The notes under the pieces: model-generated
Databases searched by the model: none
What the model was told of the DNA's origin: nothing
What the model saw: the letters and a program-made list of their open reading frames with translations, nothing else
From: Hericium rajendrae
Lineage: Eukaryota > Basidiomycota > Agaricomycetes > Russulales > Hericiaceae
Length of the DNA: 64,000 nucleotides
Reading direction: 5' to 3'
Assembly: GCA_033439255.1 (NCBI GenBank)
Contig: CM065885.1
Coordinates: forward strand, 1,798,001-1,862,000
Shown here: one piece after another, positions 1-12,060 of the stretch
How the letters are laid out: each line of letters opens with the position of its first letter
Position numbering within the stretch: the stretch's first letter is position 1
Made by a program: the position numbers and the translations under genes

Positions 1-1285
1 GGATATCATGAACCTGTCAAGCATTGCTGTAGGATTCAACTAGCCTTCTCCCGATCGCCAAGAATAATGTATTCACTAGCTCAGCTCGATCGTTCCAATG
101 ATTGCTGCCAGGGTTGCACCAGACTTAGTGACTGCGCTATCACTTTGCATTTGCTTGCGTCACGCACAACAGGGGAACCTTATAAAGTGCGTTCCACGGT
201 ACTTTTGATTGCTTATTTGACGCACCTCTGACTCCCCCGAAAAGATCAGCAAAATTGGTTCATACCTTGATCATTTTCTCTGTGAACAGATTTCTACTGA
301 CTACGTATGTACGATTTTTGGCGTGCGAGATTATGCTGCTGAAATAGCACAGGGTAGTTGTTGTTGTCCAAATGATAGTGGTCAGTTTCCCTGTCGTGTC
401 AGCAGGTCTTCTTGACTGACCAACTTGAATGACTAGCTCATCTACTCGCCCACTAGCACTTGGGCTATGCCAATAGACTACGTCAGCGTTCATTGTAAGC
501 CTTCCTCAACCATATACTTTGGTGTTTCATTCCCTTCGCAGTGTATGTGAACAGCTGCTTGGCGACGCTCAATTCGCGCAACCACATGCGCAGCATCGGC
601 GAAAACGGCACAGAGCAATCTGATTTCCTGACCACAGGCCACGGCATCGAGTTCGAACGTCCGCAGATTGTCACCACGAGCAGAGACAGACATTCAGTGA
701 ATGTTGAATTGACCCGCACGAGGACCACGGAGGAAGTGGGGATTGATATGGTAGACTCTGTCAAAGATCATAACCCGGACTGTACTATGGTATGGATTAT
801 CTCCTAATCGAAGTCTCACCGGCTATGCTGATATATCTTTGTGTAGACATTGGCTGTTTAATTCATATGTTATATTGAGCCAATATAATCTTCTTCCTTG
901 CTCGCACCGCGCCAAAGGCATAGGCCATCACAGCCGTAGGATTTGCTTGCATCGTGGAACTGCGGGCGGCTTGTCAGGAGATCGGAAGACGGTAAGAGGA
1001 GATCGGAAGGCAGTAAGAGGAGAACACATTCAAGGAACCAGGAGTGCCATACTCTGCGGGTTCATCTCGGGATCCGGAGAGGCTTATCGGTGGACAAGGC
1101 GGGTCGTCAGAGCAAAGACAACAATATAAAATTGCACGCGCATCACTCATGCACAAGCGGTGCGAATCTCAGTTGATTGAGGTGGCTTGCAGCGTAGAGC
1201 AGATTGGCGCTGAGCACAGCGAAGTAAGTCTGCAGACCGTAAGCCTGCGGTCGCAGTCGGCAGCAGGACAACGTGGCGGCGCAGA
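1..1285. other. no recognised gene
   Basis: Mixed-composition host DNA. Short open frames exist on both strands (for example 541-807 plus, 260-493 minus) but none shows a family motif or a convincing splice chain. A 21-bp tandem duplication lies near 977-1018. I see nothing else to annotate. Confidence 0.5.
977..1018. repeat. 21-bp tandem duplication
   Basis: Two adjacent copies of a 21-bp unit beginning GGAGATCGGAAG that differ at two positions, followed by the start of a third unit. Each copy contains a GGTAAGA- or CAGTAAGA-type segment. Confidence 0.7.
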
Positions 1286-1299
1286 CTACGATGATTGGC

Positions 1300-1930
1300 T
1301 CATCGGCTGTGCGACAATATGATACATGCGGGGGACGCTGTAGCGGCGGCTTCGTAAGGATGTGCTCCTAACTCCTTCCTGCAGGATCTCGAGGACCGTC
1401 GGCAACCGCAGCAGTGTGACGAGCTGCATCTTCCCAGTCGCGAGCGGCCCACAGAAGAAACAAGCAAAGTTCCTGATGATTCGTTGCCACATCTCCGTCG
1501 ACGAGCAGCACCTTCACGATCTCTTGTCTCTGGGCAGCGCGTCGTCCTGCGGCGGTCCTTGCACCACACAATCTTCACTGACGACGATGCTTGTCTCAGC
1601 AAGACATCAGTAGCCTCGCGCTGCGCTTGCGACAACGACTTCTACGGCGCGAGGTTCGTCTCGTCCCACAGCACAGCTTGACCAGGCATGGTAGTAGCAC
1701 CCACTTGTCGCAGCTGCGAGCGGGCGAGCAGTACGTCGATTAGGGAAGAAAAGGGGCGAGCGCGCGTCTTTCTCCAGCCTCTTGACCTCTTGGAGACAAG
1801 TTGCCGCTCGTAGATGAGAGGGCCACGGTAGCAGACATCGTTGATCGTGGAGTCGTCTGTCGTCGCCATGCTCATGGTGCTGCGGGTGGGACGATATTGG
1901 GATGCAGCGAGATTAGAGAGCTTGTACCAG
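1300..1930 (-). pseudogene. EAF3/MRG15-like pseudogene, decayed copy
   Basis: EAF3 (MRG15 in animals) is a chromatin reader with an N-terminal chromo-barrel and a C-terminal MRG domain, part of the NuA4 acetyltransferase and Rpd3S deacetylase complexes. Reading leftward from about 1880, the frame carries CYRGPLIYE, very close to the EAF3 start (CYHGPLIYEAK). Further on come ETNLA and KSLSQAQ, matching the linker of the second copy at 11.1-12.06 kb (NEMNLALQKSLQQAQ), then CKDRRRTTRCPE (CKDGRRTKCPD in the other copy). LRLPTVLEILQE at about 1380-1420 matches the MRG segment LPSPTVVEILQE. The pieces are in different frames. A TAG interrupts the linker where the other copy has CAG, and no C-terminal MRG portion is visible. 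The order and shared motifs make the family call fairly firm; the exact ends are not. Confidence 0.65.
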
Positions 1931-1956
1931 TGCGATTCAGCTTCAGAGGTATCCAC

Positions 1957-3093
1957 TTGGTAACGTGAACTAGAGTACTTTAACTTACTTCAGTTCGAGC
2001 CTCGAGGCGCGTTGTTGACGCGTTGTTTGGCACTGATGACGTCGGCAGGTCCATGCTTCATCTGATTACGGTCCCCAAGTCAGAGTCTCACTGCTGTCTG
2101 ACCGTCACCAAGCGACTGCTTGTTGAGACGTTGAAGTACAGCACCTGTTATGCCTAGTTACGGCTCCACTGGGGTCCTTCTAGCTGAGGTATGCAATCCT
2201 AAATCTCGAATATATAAACATCTGATCATTTTCAGTGATCAGATACGGGTGGGTATCCTTGTCGAGCTACATGGTTGTGTTCTTTTGCTCATGGGCACAC
2301 GCGTTGGCATTCTTCTGCAGAACCAGGCGGTCGAATTGCATGGCTATGAGTTCCTCGAATTGGGATACCCGTATGGTCATCTCCGATATGCAAACAACTC
2401 GAAGTACTTACCGCAACGACTCGCTGGTCCGGACGGAGAGTACGTACGGACGCCTTTATGCTGTAACAGTGCGCTAACCTTCTTTATTTGCATTCATTCA
2501 TCTTCCACGCATTCGCCTCTTCTACATTTGTCGAAAAGAATAATAAAAACCAAGCTGCTGGCGACAAATATGGCGAATACGCCTCGTGGACTTTTCCGAC
2601 TTGGCTTCATCTCGATGTGTGCGCTATATCATGTGCAATCTGATGTAGTTGTCCTACAACGGCCCGCGGCGACATGAACAGTCTTCCAGCTGGTGGTCTT
2701 TTCCTAGCGTCTGGTTCGGCAATCCATCTGATATTTGTCAGAATCCCTGGCTGAGCTCGCGTCCAATGGCCGAAAACCACACTACTGGCATGATCGTGCT
2801 GAAGGAGTTATTCGCAGATCATCCAGAGGAGATGCACGTCCGAAAGGTGGTCCTCCTCGACCTGAGCCATGATGTAGGCAGCATCCGGTGAGTTCGCCTC
2901 GTGCTTTGACGCGATCGCACGAATAGGGTGTCGGAGTGCCAGACCCGCACCCACCCGTCCTGCTGGAAACCTCGTTCTCTCCTTGTCTCAGAACCAATAT
3001 ACCGCAGCAACGAGCATCTTTCCGCTGTTTCCGCAACTAACTCTCAACGTACTTGTTCGACAGTAACCTCTTGTTGATCTCCATTCTGATCAG
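1957..3093. other. no confident gene
   Basis: Open stretches on the plus strand (2150-2677 and 2649-2891) look partly protein-like but match no family I know, and splicing does not give one clean chain: a candidate intron at about 2188-2234 leads straight into a stop. It may hold 5' exons of the fragment that follows or decayed host coding sequence. Confidence 0.35.
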
Positions 3094-3360
3094 ACACAAG
3101 CATCGTATCGGCGGCGTGCTACGTACGACAGGATCATGCAGACATCACACTGGAATTTCTCGTCCCATCTGAAATTGAACAATGTAAGTATTGCAGACCT
3201 AATGGCACAGCACGAACAAGACGGGCCATTAGAAGATCAACGTCAGGGATCGCGTCCACGACAGAATTGAGCACTTCACTTTCGACGACCCCATCGTACT
3301 GGTGAACAGTCACAATAGTTATCCCTATGAACTCGAATCGGAGGGTTCCGAATTCTGTGG
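3094..3360 (+). CDS. possible host gene fragment, two exons
   Basis: Two segments stay in frame when a 49-nt GT-AG intron (3184-3232, GTAAGT...TTAG) is removed. The first encodes RATYDRIMQTSHWNFSS and the second DRVHDRIEHFTFDDPIVLV. A further GT follows at 3361. The composition and the phase-consistent intron suggest real host coding sequence, but I do not recognise the family and could not place a start or stop. It lies about 1.3 kb upstream of the NLR gene on the same strand and could be a separate or decayed gene. Confidence 0.3.
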
Positions 3361-4616
3361 GTAGCTTGCTATATCGATTACGGCTTTAGCTGATTAGCCA
3401 CGCATACGGCCCATCCAGCTCATAGAACTACATCCAGCCCTTCCCCTGATGTCCTCGGTGTCGGGCTCAAACCTTCATTGAGGCTTTTACGGAATACGGC
3501 ACCGTTTTTGAAGGAAACCCCCACCCTCACGCATGTCGACAGTCATCCTCGGCGCGGCGGCCCCATTCTGATAGCAGGCAGACACATCCCCCTCGCCCCG
3601 CGCCTCTCGCTCTCCTCGGACGCGCACCTCAGCACGAACTTGCGTTTCATCTGCTCTCTGTACCAGCACGCACTCTCCCTCGACCCGCGGGCCCGCTCGA
3701 TTCGCTTTGCGTCATCAGGTTCGAACTGTCTGTCTTCTTCGCGAAGGCGCTGGCGCTTTTCACTGCGCACATGCTTGTCGAACTTTCTCTTCTGTCCATG
3801 CGTTCTGCCTTACATGCGGATCTCGCTACGCAGGAGGCCCGTCTAGGCGTGGGGCACCTCATGGACGAATACGGCGCGAAGGACTACCAGAGCAGGCTCG
3901 TTGCGTACCCGCAGGCGTACCTGCGAGGATATGCCGCCAGCAGGATGGTGCATGTTTGGCCGGAACGAGACGCTGTTACTCCAGAAGCAGCGGGGGTGCC
4001 TCGAGCGCGAGAACCAGGTTACGATGCAGGCGTAATTGGCGGACATCGAGACGGAGGAGTAGTGGGTGGATCTGGTTGTCAGGCTCGTGGAGTGGGAGAG
4101 CTGCGAAGATAGGATTGAGGTACGAGGGGCATTGTAGGTGAGTGAGTTGCCTGGAGATGTACGTGCTCCTTGGTATTCTCCTCTGCCGCACGACGTTTAG
4201 CTTTGTCCAGCTTTGTAATCATCTCGTGTACATAACGTGCATTTTTAATATGCAATAACAGGACGTCACAGCTTTTTAGCATCTCACACGCTCACTATTT
4301 TCCAGATTGTCAATGTCGGACGAGTAGGAGTGCAGTTTGATAAGGCTCGAATCGGGCGTGTGGGCCTCTTGGAATCTGCGCCTTTGCGGCCGATCTCAAG
4401 CGCTGACGATCGGCCTGGGGGAAGGAAGTACCAGGCGCCTTGTGCGGGCCTGCGGTGATAGCAAGGCTGGCGCTTACAGTCGAAGCGCTGAGTTGTTTGG
4501 GTTTGCCTGACACTGACCACGAGGCATCCTCAGCTTTCGACCCACGCTCACCAGCACATTGTCGCAAGCACTTTCAAACGCTACCTATCTCTGAACTCAA
4601 CTTCTCATACTGAACA
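3361..4616. other. region upstream of the NLR gene
   Basis: GC-richer host DNA. Overlapping open frames between 3480 and 4140 on both strands show no family motif. The final 300 bp before the NLR start codon should contain its promoter; I see no clear TATA box. Confidence 0.4.
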
Positions 4617-7600
4617 ATGTCTGCTTCTGAAGAAAACAATCCGATACGGTGAGTCGTACAATATTTGCAACAGAGATCGATCTAACTTTGCTGCCTATCC
4701 CAGCATCATCGTCAAAGGTGAAAGCGACTTGTCCGACCTTTTCTGAGCTCTCGATGACAAGGCTTGATTCATATCAGATGTGCGGATCCTATCGGACAAG
4801 AACTTGTCCAAGACTGTGGACATCCTCATCGACCAGAAGCGTGTTGACGTCGAGCTTCAGGCTGATAAAGCGCCCGATAAGGCCTGGAAATTGAAGTACG
4901 TGCCTTGAAAATCTTGGCACTATTTACCGTCGAGAGATACTTACGCCTTTGTTGTAGAGACATCACGGTCCTGTCCGAGTCTTTGACAATTCGACCATAC
5001 CTCCATCGATCCTTCTATCGCACGGGTGACAAGACGCAACTAGCAGACATCGCAATCAAGGCCAACGATCTGGGGGAAGTAATTGTGGCTCGGAACGGAC
5101 CCACTGGTAGGTCTTCGAGTGGTCTTCTATGAGTCGACGCCGTCTTAATTTAGGTAATCGTAGATTACGAGAGCACGCGGGACGGATTGACTGTTATTGT
5201 CGGTGTGGAGCAAGATGCTCGGGATGTGGGTGTATGTATTCCTTTTCATTGCCTTTCTGCTGATTCACATACTGGTCAGATTGAGACTGATCAGGCCGGT
5301 ATCGCGAAGTACGAAATTTTCAACAGATTACTGAGCATTCTACTAACGGTCACGTAGTGCTCCCGTGGTAGCAGTGACACTGAAAAGTTCGTTTGATTCA
5401 CACTTACCGCTGTATATCTTACTAAAATGTTATGAACTGATGTAGACATCAAGCTCTCCGGTATTAAGAAAGCGGCGAAATTCTATGTTCAACTGTTACT
5501 CAGTGACGAAACTCGCAAAACACAAGTTACGGAGGGCCAGGATATTGTCGCTTGGCATGATACGTTTGACTTGTGAGTGCATGCGAACAGGTGCTGCCTT
5601 CGGCTGATGCGTGGTCCAGTGATATACGAACGTCATACGTGTTGGAGCTACAAGCATTCGAGGTGCATCGCACGCGCCAAGATGTGCTTTTGGGACGTGT
5701 ACGATGGCCTCTCTTAGAGTTACTCCAGCACGGTGATGGGCATACAGGTTGGTCAACATCCAGTTCAAAGTGTTCCATGATTCACCAGATACTACAGATC
5801 TGAAGCTGTTCAAGAGTGACAAAGCTGTTGCAATGCAGGATATGTATATTGGTGTGTTTATTGAACAGTTAGATGGTGTTCAGAAATCTGCTGCTCTGAG
5901 ACAGGCAGACATTGCAGTTCAAGATGCTGAGGCTTTAATACCACATGAACAATCTCTGCCTTCTGTACTTGCTAGTGTAGCTGAAGGTTCAGGTTTTGCA
6001 CAGACAGCACTCAAAGCCATAGATCCAGTGATGCAAAAAATCAATTCTATTGCAGAGGTATGTTATCTACAGTCACAAGTTAGAATGTATATTCACACTA
6101 CTTTAGATACACCCCTATGCCAATCTTGCATGGAAAACCTTGTCTTCTGTCCTTCAAGTGAGTTATACATTTACTTGTTGAATGGATCTAACATGCAATG
6201 ATGTAAGATCTATAATAGTGAGATTGACAGAGATCAAAAGTTTCAGGGTCTGCTAAATGCTATCAAAAAGAACTATACATTTGTAGAGAGCAAGAAGCAG
6301 GATTACATTACAACACATCAAGTTATTGCCACTCAGTTACTCAATCAAACTACAGAGTGTGCATATTTTATTCGAAGATACTACAAATCAGGAGGGATTG
6401 GTAAGATAAACATATAACATCTGAGAATTATAGCTTATTTATTTTATTAGCTGCTCATACATGGAGAGAACTCACCTCTGGCATTCAAAAAAAGATTGAT
6501 GATTATCAGAAGTCTTTTATTGATCTCTATGACCAGCTTCAGCAAGATTCTGTAGCTAACATTGAAATTATAGTGACTCACAATCTAGCAGATCTACTGG
6601 CTATCAACCAAAACAAACTAGATGAGCTATTGACTATCAGCAAAAATCAAGCTTCCTATATGAAACTTAATAGCTTGGCCTATGCTAAAGATGCTTCTCT
6701 TGATTTATATGATATATGCTTGCCTAATACTCGAGCTGAAATCCTTGATGAAATTGCTGAATGGATCAGTCAAACTGATAAAAATGATGCTACTTCTGTT
6801 TATCTTTTGATTGGAGCAGCTGGCAGTGGAAAATCTACAATTGCTAGAACAATTGCAAAGCAATTTCATACACTGCAGAGACTAGGATCATCATTTGCTT
6901 TCAATCGAGCAGATCAGCAGAACAGACATGCTTCTAATTGCTTGACTACAATTACTCAAGATCTTGCAAGGCTTGTCTCTTCATGGAAGGCTGCTTTGTT
7001 GGATATTATAACTAAAGATAACTTCTTGTGTCATACAAGCTCTATTAAAGCTCAATGGGACTCACTTATAATCAAACCTGCTCAACTGCTTATAGCTAAT
7101 GGTCCTATCCTTATTGTTATTGATGCTTTGGATGAATGTGAAAATAATACAAATTATGAGATACTTGTTAACATTTTGGCTGAGATGACTCATAATCTTC
7201 CATCTAATATTCGATTGCTTATTACTACACGTCCTGAGCCTTTGATTATAAGAACATTTCTTGCCAATTCACATGTTCATTTTCAAGACATGAATAATTT
7301 GCATTCAACAAAAAATGATATTCAGATCTTTGTTGATATGGAGCTTAATAGTCTTCATTTAACAAATCACATTGAGTATTGTAATCAAATTGCACAAAAA
7401 GCAGATAATTTATTTTTATGGGCAGCTACAGCATGTCACTATATCAAATATAATTTCAGAAGTGGATTTTCACAAAGTCAAAAGATCAAACATATTTTAT
7501 CTGAACATATATCAACATTAGATACTTTGTATCATAATGTTCTTACAAATTCTCTTGATATGAGTAGAGCTGACACTATAGAACAGTATAAGAAGATTTT

Positions 7601-10595
7601 AGATCAGCTCTTTTCATTAAAAGAACCTGTCACTCTTCAAACACTTTTAACATTATATGATGATACAGAAGGATCTATCCAGGCTATACTTGAGCCACTA
7701 GCTTCCTTGTTTACTGGTATTACTCAAAAACAAGATGTTGTCCAACCAATTCACATATCATTTCGTGATTTTTTGTTAGATCAAACAAGGAGCAAAAATT
7801 ACTTTGTTAGTTTGACATATCAGAATGAGACCCTTGCCAAAAGATCATTTCAAATCATGAGCACACAACTTAAATTTAATATTTGCAATGTACAGTCATC
7901 ATATTTACCAAATGTAAAAATTAAAGATTTAAATTTGCAGCTCAAAACATGCATATCATCTGAGTTATTTTATGCTAGCAGATACTGGGCTGATCATACA
8001 TCAGCTCTTAATCTTAATATACTATTGGGTGAATTATTATATGACTTTGTTCAAAAACATATATTATTCTGGCTTGAGCATCATAGTCTACAATATGGAC
8101 ATATCAACTATGTTGAAAAGACCTTAAGTATTATGGTTACATATCTCCAGGTACTTTATTATTATGAACTTTTATTTATAATTTTACTAATGCAATTTAT
8201 AGACAAAAGATGAAGAGCTGTGGAGATTTTATTATGATGCATATCAATTTGTTAAATGTTTTGCTCTTTCTATTTGTCAAAGTGCACCACATATTTATAT
8301 ATCTGCACTACAATTTTTACCTGTGCAATCAAAATTGGCATATATGTATCTCTCCAAACAGCCTTATATTTTAACTTCAAATGCTCAAGGCTACAGCCAG
8401 ATATCATGGCCTATTATACAATGTATAATTACAACATCTTTAACGATCAATTGCCTTGCATTCTCACCAGATGGAGATCAGATTGCCTCTGGCTCTTTTT
8501 ATGATAGGACAATCAGAATTTGGAATGCCAAGACTGGAGAAAATATTGGTCAGCCACTGCAGGGCCATACTAGTGGGGTAACCTCTATTGTATTCTCACC
8601 AGATGGAGATCAGATTGTCTCTGGCTCTTTTGATAAAACAATCAGAATTTGGAATGCTAAGACAGGAGAAAATATTGGTCAGCCACTGCAGGGCCACATT
8701 AGTGAGGTGATCTCTGTTGCATTCTCACCAGATGAAGATCAGATTGCCTCTGGCTCTCAGGACAACACAATTAGAATTTGGAATGTTAAGACAGGAGAAA
8801 ATATTGGTCAGCCACTGCAGGGCCATACAAGTGGGGTAACCTCTATTGTATTCTCACCAGATGGAGATCAGATTGTCTCTGGCTCTTTTGATAAAACAAT
8901 CAGAATTTGGAATGCTAAGACAGGAGAAAATATTGGTCAGCCACTGCAGGGCCATACTAGTGAGGTGATCTCTGTTGCATTCTCACCAGATGAAGATCAG
9001 ATTGCCTCTGGCTCTCAGGACAACACAATCAGAATTTGGAATACCAAGACAGGAGAAAATATTGGTCAGCCACTGCAGGGCCACACTAGTGGAGTGACCT
9101 CTGTTGCATTCTCACCAGATGGAGATCAGATTGTCTCTGGCTCTGATGACAAGACAATCAGAATTTGGAATGCCAAGACAGGAGAAAATATTGGTCAGCC
9201 ACTGCAGAGCCACACTAGTGCAGTGACTTATGTTGCATTCTCACCAAATGGAGATCAGATTGCATCTGGCTCTAATGACATGACAATCAGAATTTGGAAT
9301 GCTAAGATAGCAGAAAATATTGATCAGCCACTACAGGGCCATACTAGCTATGTGACCTATGTTGCATTCTCACCAGATGGAGATCAGATTGTTTCTGGCT
9401 CTTATGACAAGACAATCAGAATTTGGAATGCTAAGACAGGAGAAAATATTGGTCAGCCACTGCAGGTCCACACTAGTGAGGTGAACTCTATTGCATTCTC
9501 ACCAGATGAAGATCAGATTGCCTTTGGCTCTCAGGACAACACAATCAGAATTTGGAATGTTAAGACAGGAGAAAATATTGGTCAGCCACTGCAGGGCCAT
9601 ACAAGTGGGGTAACCTCTATTGTATTCTCACCAGATGGAGATCAGATTGTCTCTGGCTCTTTTGATAAAACAATCAGAATTTGGAATGCTAAGACAGGAG
9701 AAAATATTGGTCAGCCACTGCAGGGCCATACTAGTGATGTGATCTCTGTTGCATTCTCACCAGATGAAGATCAGATTGCCTCTGGCTCTCAGGACAACAC
9801 AATCAGAATTTGGAATGTTAAGACAGGAGAAAATATTGGTCAGCCACTGCAGGGTCACACTAGTTGGGTGATCTCTGTTGCATTCTCACCAGATGGAGAT
9901 CAGATTGTCTCTGGCTCTTTTGATAAAACAATCAGAATTTGGAATGCTAAAACAGGAGAAAATATTGGTCAACCACTGCAGGGCCACACTAACTATGTAA
10001 AATCTGTTGCATTCTCACCAAATGGAAGTCAGATTGTGTCTGGCTCTTCTGATGAAACAATCAGAATTTGGAATGCCAAGACTGGAGAAAATATTGGTCA
10101 GCCACTGCAGGGCCACACTGATGGGGTGATCTCTGTTGCATTCTCACCAGATGGAGATCAAATTGTCTCTGGCTCTTTTGATAATACAATCAAAATCTGG
10201 AATGTACAAAATATCTTAAAAAGTCAAAAATCATTTTATTCTTCCTCACCTGACAGATCTGAGATATCTATTTGTAATGAGGACAATCAAGATTCTGAAA
10301 TAATGGTATGTATTCTTGTTTATATCTACAATTTATAACTCTAATTCAATAATACTAGACATCCACCTCTAACCTTATAGGCAATACTGCTTCTATCATA
10401 ACAGATCAGTCAGTAATATCTGATGATGGTTGGATTAGAGGTCCAAATGATGAGCTTCTGTTTTGGATCCCTCACTGGTATAGATCAGGCTTGTATAGGC
10501 CAAGCAATACCATAATTATCTCGAGGAGTCCATCTATCAGGCTTAATCCTTCTTTTCCTATTGGTCCTGATTGGATGAAATCTTTTAATTTTTAG
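4617..10595 (+). CDS. NLR-type C2-NACHT-WD40 protein, 15 exons
   Basis: Probable intracellular STAND receptor of the fungal NLR type, a family linked to non-self recognition and heterokaryon incompatibility. Exons: 4617-4648, 4704-4717, 4778-4895, 4958-5106, 5164-5231, 5280-5308, 5358-5386, 5446-5572, 5620-5747, 5789-6057, 6107-6157, 6208-6400, 6451-8150, 8203-10305, 10359-10595. The sum is 5247 nt, giving 1748 residues and a TAG stop. The N-terminus resembles one or two C2-like domains (residues ~10-260). The segment HPYANLAWKTLSSVLQ (~325-340) is typical of mushroom NLRs. NACHT: P-loop GAAGSGKST (~523) and Walker B LIVIDALDE (~622). Fourteen WD repeats (~1050-1640) follow, then the closing motif DGWIRGPNDELLFWIP. 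Exons from 5789 on are much more AT-rich than the first nine. The 41-nt intron 5748-5788 is the weakest junction: its sequence also reads as a C2-like strand in another frame, so a 1-nt frameshift is possible. Not recognised as a named gene. Confidence 0.88.
8434..10239 (+). repeat. 14 WD40 repeats of 129 bp, nearly identical
   Basis: Coding tandem repeat of 43 codons per unit: GH, two to four variable residues, FSPDGDQI, SGS, a variable residue, D, TIRIWN, TGENIGQPLQ. Fourteen units equal two seven-bladed propellers. Most units are almost identical in DNA, and a two-unit module (SGVTSIV/SFDK followed by SEVISVA/SQDN) recurs at units 2-3, 4-5 and 10-11. Differences concentrate at the residues just after GH and just before DK or DN. 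Confidence 0.93.
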
Positions 10596-11088
10596 TCTTA
10601 GCTAGTCCTAGATTCACTCTGCCTGTGATGGTTGTTATGATATAATACACTTGTACTTGTTTTGTGTCTGTAGATATCTGAAGTCTTTAGCATATAAAAG
10701 TTTTTTTTTCGGCTGATTGAGTTCTATGCTTAATCTCAAATCTCATCCCAGGAGTCAGGACTAATATCTTGCTAGTATCTCTACAGAGAAAAGGTGTAGT
10801 CTTTGTCTGACACTAACATTGCAGGATCTGAGTAGGCAAAGCACCCAGAATGATGACAGTGATGTCCATTATGTGCATACAAGAATTACATACAGGAAGC
10901 CCAGAGAGTCAACGAAAGCAGCAGGCCAGAATGCTGAGAAGGTAAACAAAGGACACCATCTCCAGTGTTGAAGCTGAAGCACTGAAAAATTACGAGGTGC
11001 CACGACCACTGTCATGACCGCGAGATGTTCTGCTATTGAAACAAAGCTGATTCATACTCGGTCTGAAATATGTGATTTCGCTCGCACA
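10596..11088. other. 3' flank of NLR gene
   Basis: AT-rich at first (10600-10700, likely 3' untranslated and terminator sequence of the NLR gene), then mixed host DNA without a convincing gene up to the EAF3-like copy. Confidence 0.4.
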
Positions 11089-12060
11089 TCAAGAAACTGG
11101 CAGGTAACCTATCAGTGAATCAGCAGACAAGGAGAGGAGCAAAATGCACTCGATGAGCTCTGTAACATAGTCCCACAGGACCGCCACACTCTCCGGGTCC
11201 ATCGTCGAGTTCGCGACCATCTGCGGCAGACTCACTGGCAGTGACAACAACTTATCAGCATCTAGTGTGAAGAGTGACAAAGGGCACATGCACCAATCAT
11301 GCACAGGAGGTGCTCCGCACCATAGACCATGCTCATCTCCTTCTCCTCGCCAACCTTCACCATCAGGCCCGTCACGAAGTGCTTGCAGATTTCCACGTAC
11401 TGCGGCCGCTCGAAGCGGTAGAGCAGGTTCGTGCCGAGCGTGCGGTCGAAGTAGGTCGGCACAGGCCCGCGATGACCGTCGGCAGGAGCACTGCAGGGTC
11501 GCACAAGTTAGAATGGTGCGTGAGCTGGGTTGTGATAGGAGGACATATGCGCGATGGGATGGGACGTACGGCGGTGGCAGCGATGGCTTCACGAAAATGT
11601 GTGCCTTCAACTCCTGCAGGATCTCCACAACTGTCGGTGAGGGCAGCAGCATCACAAGCTATCCCACCCCATACCCATCACTGGCCCATGCACCAACCGC
11701 CCAAATGCAAAAGCGCAACGCACCTGATTATTCTTCGTCACTGCCTCCCAGCCGTCCACCAGCACATTCAAGATTTCTAGTGTCTGCAGCCTCAGATCTG
11801 GGCACTTTGTCCTACGGCCATCCTTGCACCGTCTTGCCGATGCGCTCGTCTTGTTCAACGTGCTAGCTGCACTCTGCGCCTGCTGCAGCGACTTCTGCAG
11901 TGCGAGGTTCATTTCATTGAACTTGAGCAGGCACAGCCGCCAGGTATTCATTAGTTAGAGATGGAAGGGGAAGGGGGCAGGAGGACGCACATCTGCTTCT
12001 TTGTAGTTCACGCAGTACTAGTAGTGTGGGCCGATGGAGCCCAGCTTGATGGGGTGCTCG
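11089..12060 (-). pseudogene. EAF3/MRG15-like gene copy, probably broken
   Basis: Minus strand, read leftward. About 12060-12005 carries HPIKLGSIGPHY, an in-frame TAG and YCVNYK, resembling the chromo-domain segment GPHYFVHYKGW. From 11951 comes WRLCLLKFNEMNLALQKSLQQAQ, the EAF3 linker. A GTGCGT...TAG intron (about 11724-11660) leads to LLPSPTVVEILQELK. A second intron ends at a CAG near 11502, followed by the core of the MRG domain, YFDRTLGTNLLYRFERPQY (the human MRG15 equivalent is MLGTQLLYKFERPQY), then MSMVYGAEHLLCMI and, after another intron, ESVAVLWDYVTELIECILL. The last pieces match the end of the MRG domain. The in-frame stop, missing chromo-domain residues and uncertain junction phases suggest a pseudogene or divergent duplicate. 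A functional EAF3 is expected elsewhere. Host gene symbol would be EAF3. Confidence 0.75.

Noticed and set aside
8434-10239. CRISPR-like or satellite array
   Set aside because: The 129-bp period is exactly 43 codons of WD40 sequence in an open frame.
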